This document shows positions 1-4,023 of a stretch of DNA of 5,105 nucleotides, piece after piece. Source of the stretch: Burkholderiales bacterium. Lineage in GTDB: Bacteria; Pseudomonadota; Gammaproteobacteria; Burkholderiales; Casimicrobiaceae. Below the pieces are notes generated by a model. It worked only from the letters and a program-made list of their open reading frames with translations. It made no database searches and was not told the DNA's origin. A program made the translations under genes and the position numbers. The stretch spans positions 1 to 5,105 of the forward strand of contig JAIRPA010000180.1 of assembly GCA_031257235.1 (NCBI GenBank), read 5' to 3'. Numbering within the stretch: the first letter of the stretch is position 1; each line of letters begins with the position of its first letter.

Positions 1-68
1 ATCAAAATTCCTAAAAATACACTTAATGCAAAGAACAGGATGATCACACAATAGTTCCACCATTCCAT
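1..68 (-). CDS. partial CDS, N-terminus of a probable small membrane protein
   Basis: On the minus strand an ATG at 68-66 opens a frame with no stop as far as the window edge (22 complete codons). The peptide begins MEWWNYCVIILFFALSVFLG: a short polar/aromatic start followed at once by a strongly hydrophobic stretch that looks like a first membrane segment or an uncleaved signal anchor. The upstream in-frame stop lies only 8 codons before the ATG, so this is the only reasonable start. A weak GGAT sits about 10 nt upstream as a poor ribosome binding site. It begins 38 bp after the stop of the RDD gene on the same strand with no terminator between, so the two are probably co-transcribed. Family unknown; too little is present to assign a function, and a chance open frame is not excluded. 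Confidence 0.45.
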   Translation of the reverse strand, partial: MEWWNYCVIILFFALSVFLGIL

Positions 69-106
69 AGAAAACTTATCCAGCTTTACTTAGTCACTCA
101 AAGAGG

Positions 107-763
107 TTATCTTGTCCCCAAAATCAGGAAAAACAAGCCTAGGGTTATCACAAAACACAGAATGGTGCGAAGTGCTCCCCATTTTTGATGATGCACGATG
201 GTATCGCAAGATTTATCCCAAAAGGTGGTGCCGGTCTTGGTGAGTTTTCGATACGATAACAGTTGCGTGATCAACGAAACAAGAGGCAACATTAACCCTA
301 AACCCGCAAAATACACATAAAACGATCGACGCAACGCGCGGGAAAAAGACAATAATTCTCCGTTGGGTTGGGTCACTTTAATGCCAAACAACCATTTAGC
401 CGGAGTAAAACCCAACCATGAAAGAAATGCGGCTTCAACGGGAATCCAAAGCAAACCTAAAAGAATACCGCCAAAAAGAGTGGTCATCGACTGAAATGAC
501 GAGCCATCCTCTTCTATGATTTCAAGAATAACGGTCATTTTTTCCGGCATCAGTAAACCTAAAACGAAACTTACGATAACCACGAGAACAAAAAACAATA
601 ATAACCCTGCAGTAAGAAGGTCAACCGTTCGAGCCCAATAGCGTCGCCACGGGTGATAGTGCCCTCCCCAAAAACTCCGGCTTTGGTCAACGGGAGGGCT
701 TTGCGTGACATCTACAGGCGTTTCTCTTTCGGGAAATGCGGTTTTAAAGTCTTCGTTAGTCAT
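107..763 (-). CDS. RDD family integral membrane protein (218 aa)
   Basis: The protein has the RDD-family signature. A basic/aromatic run HPWRRYWARTVDLLTAG (residues 37-53) carries Arg41, Arg45 and Asp48 at the start of the first membrane helix (about 47-71). A second hydrophobic segment (about 93-117) is followed by GFTPAKWLFGIKV (118-130), the usual 'G-TP-K-L-G-kV' loop, then an NGE turn and a basic RRSF leading into a third helix (about 148-170). FWDKSCDTIV (181-190) matches the family's conserved Asp-containing region before a final hydrophobic stretch (197-215). The N-terminal ~36 residues are polar and presumably cytoplasmic. Family members are inner-membrane proteins of mostly unknown function; a few have been linked to transport or ion tolerance, and nothing here selects one. 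The Met at 763 is preferred because AGGA lies 6 nt upstream; the open frame extends to 811 but adds an unlikely 16-residue leader. The next gene starts 38 bp downstream. Confidence 0.88.
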   Translation of the reverse strand: MTNEDFKTAFPERETPVDVTQSPPVDQSRSFWGGHYHPWRRYWARTVDLLTAGLLLFFVLVVIVSFVLGLLMPEKMTVILEIIEEDGSSFQSMTTLFGGILLGLLWIPVEAAFLSWLGFTPAKWLFGIKVTQPNGELLSFSRALRRSFYVYFAGLGLMLPLVSLITQLLSYRKLTKTGTTFWDKSCDTIVHHQKWGALRTILCFVITLGLFFLILGTR

Positions 764-769
764 GGATTT

Positions 770-773
770 TCCT
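770..773 (-). promoter_or_regulatory. ribosome binding site fixing the RDD gene start
   Basis: Minus-strand AGGA is separated by 6 nt (AAATCC) from the ATG at 763-761. No comparable site precedes the upstream in-frame ATG at 811, which sits in AT-rich sequence. This supports the 218-residue product over a 234-residue one. Confidence 0.6.
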
Positions 774-923
774 ATGCGAATGAAATGAAGATAAATAAGA
801 TAATTAATCAAACAATAAAATGCGACGATCGAAATGTGATCCGCGCCAGACCGGCTCCGGTTGTTTCACGTTCGCGCTGTACGTCACACTTTACCCGTCA
901 AATGTAAACAAGCAATCAGCATT

Positions 924-952
924 ATCATACGCATGACGCACACAACCCGCAA
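924..952 (-). promoter_or_regulatory. weak candidate promoter for the RDD gene
   Basis: On the minus strand TTGCGG (952-947) and TATGAT (929-924) are spaced by 17 nt and lie about 160 bp upstream of the RDD start. Both hexamers are imperfect, and AT-rich sequence nearer the gene (about 781-820) could also hold a -10 element. The rest of 764-961 shows no gene, no strong hairpin and no other motif I can name. The 5' untranslated region would be long if this promoter is the real one. Confidence 0.22.
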
Positions 953-962
953 TCTCTCACAC

Positions 963-1000
963 CGTCATTTAAGCGCAAGCGAAGCGTAGTCGCAGAATCC
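963..1000 (-). repeat. palindromic repeat unit A (inverted copy)
   Basis: Read on the minus strand this unit starts GGATTCTGCGACT (1000-988), identical to the start of unit C at 1131, and ends with AATGACG (969-963), close to the end of unit C. The middle differs (ACGCTTCGCTTGCGC instead of a GAGGC/GCCTC hairpin), and its right arm has decayed from CGCAGAAT to GCTTAAAT, so it can no longer form the long outer stem alone. Confidence 0.6.
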
Positions 1001-1003
1001 AAG

Positions 1004-1045
1004 CCCCCTTTATAAAAGGGGGTGGCAGGCGAAGCCTGACGGGGG
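1004..1045. repeat. double stem-loop with C5/G5 tracts
   Basis: CCCCCTTT (1004-1011) and AAAGGGGG (1015-1022) form a perfect 8-bp stem with a 3-nt ATA loop. It is followed by CAGGC (1026-1030) / GCCTG (1034-1038) with a GAA loop and then a second G5 run (1041-1045) that could compete with the first for the C5 tract. There is no T-run after it in either direction, so it is not a standard intrinsic terminator. Confidence 0.6.
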
Positions 1046-1069
1046 TTTGCGCCCGAAAAAACAAAAACC

Positions 1070-1096
1070 GGATTGCGGATCAAGTCCGCAATGACG
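1070..1096 (+). repeat. palindromic repeat unit B
   Basis: GGATT at 1070-1074 opens the unit and AATGACG at 1090-1096 closes it. The arms ATTGCGGA (1072-1079) and TCCGCAAT (1085-1092) are perfect inverted 8-mers around a 5-nt centre TCAAG. The shared ends place it in the same family as units A and C despite a different stem. It resembles the GGATT...AATGACG palindromes scattered in many proteobacterial genomes. Confidence 0.6.
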
Positions 1097-1126
1097 ACGC
1101 GCTTTGCGCGTCCGCCGCCTTTGGCG
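1096..1126. repeat. two adjacent hairpins with TTT loops
   Basis: GACGCGC (1096-1102) and GCGCGTC (1106-1112) flank a TTT loop as a perfect 7-bp stem. CGCC (1116-1119) and GGCG (1123-1126) flank another TTT loop. The first shares its G at 1096 with the end of unit B, so units B and C are bridged without spacer DNA. Confidence 0.55.
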
Positions 1127-1130
1127 ACGT

Positions 1131-1174
1131 GGATTCTGCGACTGCGAGGCTTCCGCCTCTTGCGCAGAATGACG
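1131..1174 (+). repeat. palindromic repeat unit C
   Basis: This is the best-preserved unit. The outer stem ATTCTGCG (1133-1140) pairs with CGCAGAAT (1163-1170), and an inner stem GAGGC (1146-1150) pairs with GCCTC (1155-1159) around a TTCC loop. It ends with AATGACG (1168-1174). As RNA in either direction it would fold into a long two-part hairpin. It lies 46 bp downstream of the stop of the minus-strand repeat-protein gene. Confidence 0.65.
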
Positions 1175-1178
1175 ACCT

Positions 1179-1214
1179 CTGATCCCTGATCCCTGATCCC
1201 TGATACCCTGATCC
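1179..1214. repeat. heptanucleotide tandem array (CTGATCC)n
   Basis: Five units are present: three perfect CTGATCC copies at 1179-1199, one copy with an inserted A (CTGATACC, 1200-1207), and a final perfect copy (1208-1214). The array ends 5 bp from the stop codon of the minus-strand repeat-protein gene. The 7-bp period is not a multiple of three, in keeping with a non-coding position; such arrays can change copy number by slippage. Confidence 0.85.
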
Positions 1215-1219
1215 CAGAC

Positions 1220-2203
1220 TCACTTCAACATCTTTCGTCGAGACTCCACCTCTTCTATCGACACATCAAAAATAAATGAAAACTTTTCCGGCGACATGGC
1301 AGATAATTCAACGCGATGTTGTTCCCACCATTCATCAGAGAGCGTTTCAGGAGGGATCAATCGTCGAGACTTAGGCATGTTTGTTTTCTTTGCTTTTGGC
1401 TTATGGCTCTTTCCGGGAGTTTGTCCAATATCAAATTTGTGACGCCAACCGCAAAGTGTCGCAAAACTGATCGGCAGATCCGCTTGCGTCATGTCCGGGC
1501 ATTGTCGCAAATATTGCGCGAGCTCTTCCGTCAATATAATGGATCGAGACGCTCGGACGCCTTCATCGAGTGATGAGCCGCGTTTTACATCAAACCCATG
1601 CTTTGTCGGCTGAGTTTTACGCACCAGATAACGCCTGCCCCTAATGTCTGTGACAATTTCAGGGTTCAAAAGAGCGTGATGCGCTTCGTACTGCCGGCTC
1701 CATAAAAGAAGCTGACTTCGGCTTACCGGTAAGTCTGCCTCTCGGATGTCTTTGAGTCCAAACAAATAGCGCGCAATTTCTTCCGTCAAGATAAGATACT
1801 TCTTCCCTTTGTTGTATCGATCATTCACGGGTTCGCCAAGGTTGATGCTAAAACCCTGTTTTGTTCGTTTGGAGGAAACCACATACCACTGTCGACCAAA
1901 AACGTCTTTGACCACTTCCATATTGGGCTTTAAGCCGGGAAAGCGCGCGCGGCACCGCTTGCGCCATTTGTAAATCGTATAAGGACAAACCGGCAGTTCG
2001 GCTTCTTTAAGATTGACTAATCCGCACACATAACGGGCAACATTCTCCGTTAAGATCATGGATAACCGTTTTCCATGAGCGTTATCTTTTGCAATGCCGA
2101 CCTTGATGTCAAACCCGTGGATTGTGGGACGAGACTGAAATACCCACCACTCCACACCGTCAATATCGGTAATTGTTTTAGTCGTCCCTGTTTTGGTGAA
2201 CAT
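1220..2203 (-). CDS. unrecognised protein of three beta/helix-turn-helix-like repeats (327 aa)
   Basis: I do not recognise this protein. It consists of three tandem units with a period of 86-87 residues, starting near residues 10, 97 and 183. Each has: an Asp-x-x-Gly turn and aromatic strand (DIDGVEWWV, DVFGRQWYV, DIRGRRYLV); an H/Q-G-F motif (HGFDIKVG, QGFSINLG, HGFDVKRG); a helix starting I-L-T-E (residues 50, 138 and 223) ending in ARY or AQY; and an A-D/E-LP-V/I segment followed by a helix with a conserved Trp (W80, W168, W253), often followed by basic residues. The last part resembles the turn and recognition helix of a helix-turn-helix. A Lys-rich linker (262-281) leads to a C-terminal helical module (287-327) with WWEQH and VESRRKML. 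The pattern suggests a cytoplasmic nucleic-acid-binding protein with several reading heads; this is inference. No catalytic motif is visible. The frame opens at a TTG at 2215; the ATG at 2203 is preferred because the likely promoter ends at 2218. Neither start has a clear ribosome binding site. Confidence 0.78.
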   Translation of the reverse strand: MFTKTGTTKTITDIDGVEWWVFQSRPTIHGFDIKVGIAKDNAHGKRLSMILTENVARYVCGLVNLKEAELPVCPYTIYKWRKRCRARFPGLKPNMEVVKDVFGRQWYVVSSKRTKQGFSINLGEPVNDRYNKGKKYLILTEEIARYLFGLKDIREADLPVSRSQLLLWSRQYEAHHALLNPEIVTDIRGRRYLVRKTQPTKHGFDVKRGSSLDEGVRASRSIILTEELAQYLRQCPDMTQADLPISFATLCGWRHKFDIGQTPGKSHKPKAKKTNMPKSRRLIPPETLSDEWWEQHRVELSAMSPEKFSFIFDVSIEEVESRRKMLK

Positions 2204-2217
2204 ATTGGAATTCAAAA

Positions 2218-2246
2218 CATATATTTGAGGTATCAGATCAAGTCAA
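2218..2246 (-). promoter_or_regulatory. sigma70-type promoter of the repeat-protein gene
   Basis: On the minus strand TTGACT (2246-2241) and TATATG (2223-2218) are spaced by exactly 17 nt. The -35 matches consensus at 5 of 6 positions and the -10 at 4 of 6. Transcription would start near 2211, so the TTG at 2215 would not be transcribed and the ATG at 2203 would have a leader of only about 8 nt. A small inverted repeat TGCC/GGCA (2247-2250 and 2257-2260) sits just upstream of the -35. Confidence 0.5.
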
Positions 2247-2251
2247 TGCCC

Positions 2252-2356
2252 CAAAAGGCATGTCGCGCTAGAAAATCGTTGTTTCTATATAAAAACGGAC
2301 GGCACTCCATGATTTTGGGGGGAGGCAACATCGCCAAAAAGCTATGATGCCTTTTG
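2252..2356. repeat. 10-bp inverted repeat in the dsbC/repeat-gene spacer
   Basis: CAAAAGGCAT at 2252-2261 is the exact reverse complement of ATGCCTTTTG at 2347-2356, with 85 bp between. The second arm also belongs to a local stem: CAAAAGGC and GCTTTTTG on the minus strand, 8 bp with one G-T pair and a 6-nt loop, about 27 nt after the dsbC stop. There is no T-run outside the stem, so it is only a poor terminator candidate. No convincing gene lies in 2216-2382. Confidence 0.35.
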
Positions 2357-2382
2357 CCGGAAACCTCCCGAAAAACCTCCGA

Positions 2383-3171
2383 TTATTTCTTCTTTGATTT
2401 TTCCGCCGCCGCCGCTGCTGTTGCCTGCAACATTTGCTCTAACTGGTCTTTGGGAAGCGCGCCCGGAATCACCTGACCATCTGCAAACACCAACCCCGGC
2501 GTGCCGCGAATGTTATAACGCTTTGCCAGATTTTGAACGGTTTCGATCGGCACTTTACAATCCCCCGCGTTTTTGGGGAGTTCCTTAGACGCAAAATAGG
2601 CTTCCCATGCTTTTGCGCGATCAGGCGCGCACCAAATTTTTTTCGATTTGGACACCGCGCTGGGATGCAATTCTTCTAACGGATACATAAAAGTATAAAT
2701 GGTCAGATTTGTCATCTCTGAAAGCGTTTTTTCAAGCACCGCGCAATACGGGCAATCTAAATCCGAAAAAAGATAAAGGACGCGGGAACCGTCTCCTTTC
2801 ACCCGCTTGAAAGATGCCTCCAACGGCAGCGACGCCACATCCACGTTAAACAGCTCTTTCATGCGTTGCTCGGTGACATTCACGCGCTCTTGGGGCGATC
2901 GACTGATGTCCAAAATCTGACCTGCAATCAAATGCGTGACCTCGCTGTTGGTATAAATGAGTTGCCCCTCCACCACGACTTCGTAAAGCCCACCCAATAA
3001 CGATGTTTTAATCACGCGATCAATCGGCGCGCCGGGAATTTTTTGTTCCAATTTCTGTTTGACTTTTAACTCATCGTCCGTCATCTTGACGGCTTGTTGC
3101 GCAGAAGCACCATTGACGACGACCATCAGCGCGACGATCGCGCCCAATACTTTCCAAAAATTCAGTTTCAT
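2383..3171 (-). CDS. dsbC: DsbC-type periplasmic thiol:disulfide interchange protein (262 aa)
   Basis: DsbC is a dimeric periplasmic isomerase that reshuffles wrong disulfides in secreted proteins and is kept reduced by DsbD. Residues 1-24 are a signal peptide: MKLNFWK, a hydrophobic core, and cleavage after GASA. Residues about 38-100 fit the N-terminal dimerisation domain (YTNSEVTHLIAGQILDI, residues 73-89). The thioredoxin-fold domain has LFSDLDCPYC with the active-site pair C140/C143 and cis-proline P225 in RGTPGLVF. C181 and C205 match the second, structural disulfide of E. coli DsbC. E. coli has CGYC at the active site; here it is CPYC. The C-terminus carries an unusual tail: five alanines encoded by GCA and four GCG codons, then EKSKKK. 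The ATG at 3171 is chosen because GAGG lies 5 nt upstream and a signal peptide follows; the open frame to 3222 would bury the signal. It begins 88 bp after hslV with no terminator between, so read-through from hslV is likely. DsbG is a less likely alternative. Confidence 0.92.
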   Translation of the reverse strand: MKLNFWKVLGAIVALMVVVNGASAQQAVKMTDDELKVKQKLEQKIPGAPIDRVIKTSLLGGLYEVVVEGQLIYTNSEVTHLIAGQILDISRSPQERVNVTEQRMKELFNVDVASLPLEASFKRVKGDGSRVLYLFSDLDCPYCAVLEKTLSEMTNLTIYTFMYPLEELHPSAVSKSKKIWCAPDRAKAWEAYFASKELPKNAGDCKVPIETVQNLAKRYNIRGTPGLVFADGQVIPGALPKDQLEQMLQATAAAAAEKSKKK

Positions 3172-3176
3172 GTTGA

Positions 3177-3180
3177 CCTC
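3177..3180 (-). promoter_or_regulatory. ribosome binding site fixing the dsbC start
   Basis: Minus-strand GAGG, 5 nt (TCAAC) before the ATG at 3171-3169, selects this start over the in-frame ATG at 3222. The start it selects is immediately followed by a classical signal peptide. Confidence 0.65.
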
Positions 3181-3259
3181 GTTATATTCGATTCGTGAGA
3201 CGCAAAAAATACTCTGCGCCATTGTGATTGATTCTGTCCGTGTTGAAAATCAGATGATG

Positions 3260-3808
3260 TTACGTTTGAGACAAATCTAAAGTTTCAATGACATGGTTTT
3301 GATTTGTATAAATACAAATGTCCCCCGCGATTTTTAAAGCCTCTTTGACAATTTGATCCGCAGGCAGCTGCGTGTGCTCCATCAACGCACGTGCCGCCGC
3401 TTGTGCATACGCCCCGCCGGAACCAATGGCAACAATACGATTCTCCGGCTCCAGCACATCCCCGTTGCCCGTGATGATGAGTGACGCCGTAGCATCGGCA
3501 ACCGCCAACATAGCCTCCAAACGACGAAGGATTCTGTCTGAACGCCAATCTTTGGCAAGCTCCACGGCGGCTTGCGTCAAACGCCCTTGGTGCATCTCCA
3601 GCTTTGCCTCAAACCGCTCAAAAAGGGTGAAGGCGTCAGCGGTTGCCCCCGCAAAACCGGCCAGCACGCGCCCCTGATACAAACGGCGAACCTTACGCGC
3701 GGTCGCTTTGACCACGATATTGCCCAGCGTCACCTGACCGTCGCCGCCCAAAGCAACTTTGCCGCCGTGCGCCACCGATAAAATCGTTGTTCCGTGAAAT
3801 TCAGACAT
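3260..3808 (-). CDS. hslV: HslV (ClpQ), peptidase subunit of the HslUV protease (182 aa)
   Basis: HslV forms a two-ring dodecamer of N-terminal-threonine peptidases in the cytoplasm, fed with unfolded substrates by the ATPase HslU. The sequence is full length. After a 6-residue propeptide MSEFHG, the mature protein would begin at T7 (TTILSV), the catalytic nucleophile. D23 (in ALGGDGQVTLGN), K39 (in TARKVRRL) and S130 (in AIGSGGAYAQAAARAL) stand at the positions of E. coli D17, K33 and S124 counted from the mature Thr. GFAGATADAFTLFERFE (51-67) and AGDICIYTNQNH (161-172) are family hallmarks. The start is forced, as it is the only Met before the nucleophile, yet no ribosome binding site is visible: the 30 nt upstream are AT-rich (ATTATTAAGTAT). 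Proteobacterial hslV is normally followed at once by hslU; here dsbC follows instead. I found no convincing sigma32 or sigma70 promoter upstream. Confidence 0.97.
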   Translation of the reverse strand: MSEFHGTTILSVAHGGKVALGGDGQVTLGNIVVKATARKVRRLYQGRVLAGFAGATADAFTLFERFEAKLEMHQGRLTQAAVELAKDWRSDRILRRLEAMLAVADATASLIITGNGDVLEPENRIVAIGSGGAYAQAAARALMEHTQLPADQIVKEALKIAGDICIYTNQNHVIETLDLSQT

Positions 3809-3842
3809 ATACTTAATAATGTGTTCAATAAAAGGAGAGGCG

Positions 3843-3986
3843 TTGTTAAAGCATCATGGCGAGCAAGGATTCGTCACTCTGCAAGCCCGTCAAAACGGTT
3901 TTTGTTTTTTTGCTGTCTCGCCGGTGACAATAAAGAGGCGGATTCTTGATGGCTCGAAGATAAAGACCTTTGCAAGGCTGTTATAG
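3843..3986 (+). other. doubtful 47-codon ORF with a strong Shine-Dalgarno-like site
   Basis: On the plus strand AAGGAG (3832-3837) is followed 5 nt later by a TTG (3843) that opens 47 codons ending in TAG at 3984-3986. The peptide (MLKHHGEQGFVTLQARQNGF...KTFARLL) is basic at its C-terminus and resembles no family I know. For a gene: the spacing of the ribosome binding site and the presence of a frame in an otherwise empty spacer. Against it: a TTG start, no promoter seen, opposite orientation to all neighbours, an internal weak terminator (3887-3911), and a C-terminus that lies inside an inverted repeat. It is most likely fortuitous. Confidence 0.15.
3887..3911 (+). terminator. weak plus-strand stem followed by a T-rich run
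   Basis: CCGT (3887-3890) and ACGG (3895-3898) form a 4-bp stem with a CAAA loop, followed by T5-G-T7. The T-run is excellent but the stem is very short. It would stop plus-strand transcription only, and no plus-strand gene is established here. It may instead be a chance AT-rich patch. Confidence 0.25.
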
Positions 3987-4011
3987 ATCGCAAAAAACCC
4001 GCAAAGGTCTT
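3963..4011. repeat. perfect 11-bp inverted repeat after the STAS gene
   Basis: AAGACCTTTGC (3963-3973) and GCAAAGGTCTT (4001-4011) are exact reverse complements around 27 nt. On the minus strand the hairpin begins 12 nt after the STAS-gene stop and is followed by TATCTT, so it could end that transcript before hslV, though the loop is long and the U-tract poor. Alternatively, if the ends are AGACCTTTGC/GCAAAGGTCT (3964-4010), both are flanked by the triplet TAA (3961-3963 and 4011-4013), as a small insertion with a 3-bp target duplication would be. Either reading is inference. Confidence 0.6.
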
Positions 4012-4023
4012 AAACCGATTGTT

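Larger units (their letters stand above)
962..1175. repeat. cluster of REP-like palindromic elements
   Basis: About 210 bp of non-coding DNA is almost entirely made of short palindromes. Three units share the ends GGATT and AATGACG: 963-1000 (inverted orientation), 1070-1096 and 1131-1174. Between them are further perfect small stem-loops: CCCCCTTT/AAAGGGGG, CAGGC/GCCTG, GACGCGC/GCGCGTC and CGCC/GGCG. The outer units face each other, with a perfect 13-bp inverted repeat at 988-1000 and 1131-1143. Dispersed extragenic palindromes of this general look are common in proteobacteria; whether this exact family is repeated in this genome cannot be seen from one window. The cluster lies between the 3' end of the repeat-protein gene and the 5' region of the RDD gene, and may stabilise the 3' end of the former's mRNA or insulate the two. 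Confidence 0.75.

Noticed and set aside
764..811. N-terminal extension of the RDD protein by 16 residues to an upstream ATG
   Set aside because: No ribosome binding site before 811, whereas AGGA lies 6 nt before the ATG at 763; the extension is not typical of the family.
653..907. 84-codon plus-strand open frame
   Set aside because: It overlaps the 5' end of the well-supported RDD gene on the other strand, has no family resemblance and a composition typical of an antisense shadow.
962..1175. CRISPR array
   Set aside because: Palindromes are of unequal length and spacing, in mixed orientation, with no uniform spacers and no cas genes nearby.
1220..2203. REP-associated tyrosine transposase (RAYT), suggested by the nearby palindromes
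   Set aside because: No HUH motif or catalytic-Tyr context is visible; the protein is a three-fold repeat unlike TnpA_REP.
2233..2331. Possible 32-residue leader peptide on the minus strand upstream of the repeat gene
   Set aside because: No ribosome binding site, no regulatory run of codons, and it spans the predicted promoter of the next gene.
3174..3192. TATAAC as -10 of a separate dsbC promoter
   Set aside because: It abuts the ribosome binding site, so the transcript would start within it, and no -35 hexamer is present at suitable distance.
3172..3222. N-terminal extension of DsbC to the ATG at 3222
   Set aside because: It would place 17 residues before a textbook signal peptide; the ATG at 3171 has GAGG at good spacing.
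3372..3677. 101-codon plus-strand open frame opposite hslV
   Set aside because: Lies entirely antisense to an unambiguous hslV; explained by GC-rich codon structure of that gene.
3809..3910. Heat-shock (sigma32) promoter upstream of hslV
   Set aside because: CTTGCAG and CGCCATGA on the minus strand are only loosely like the consensus and the 17-nt spacing is too long.
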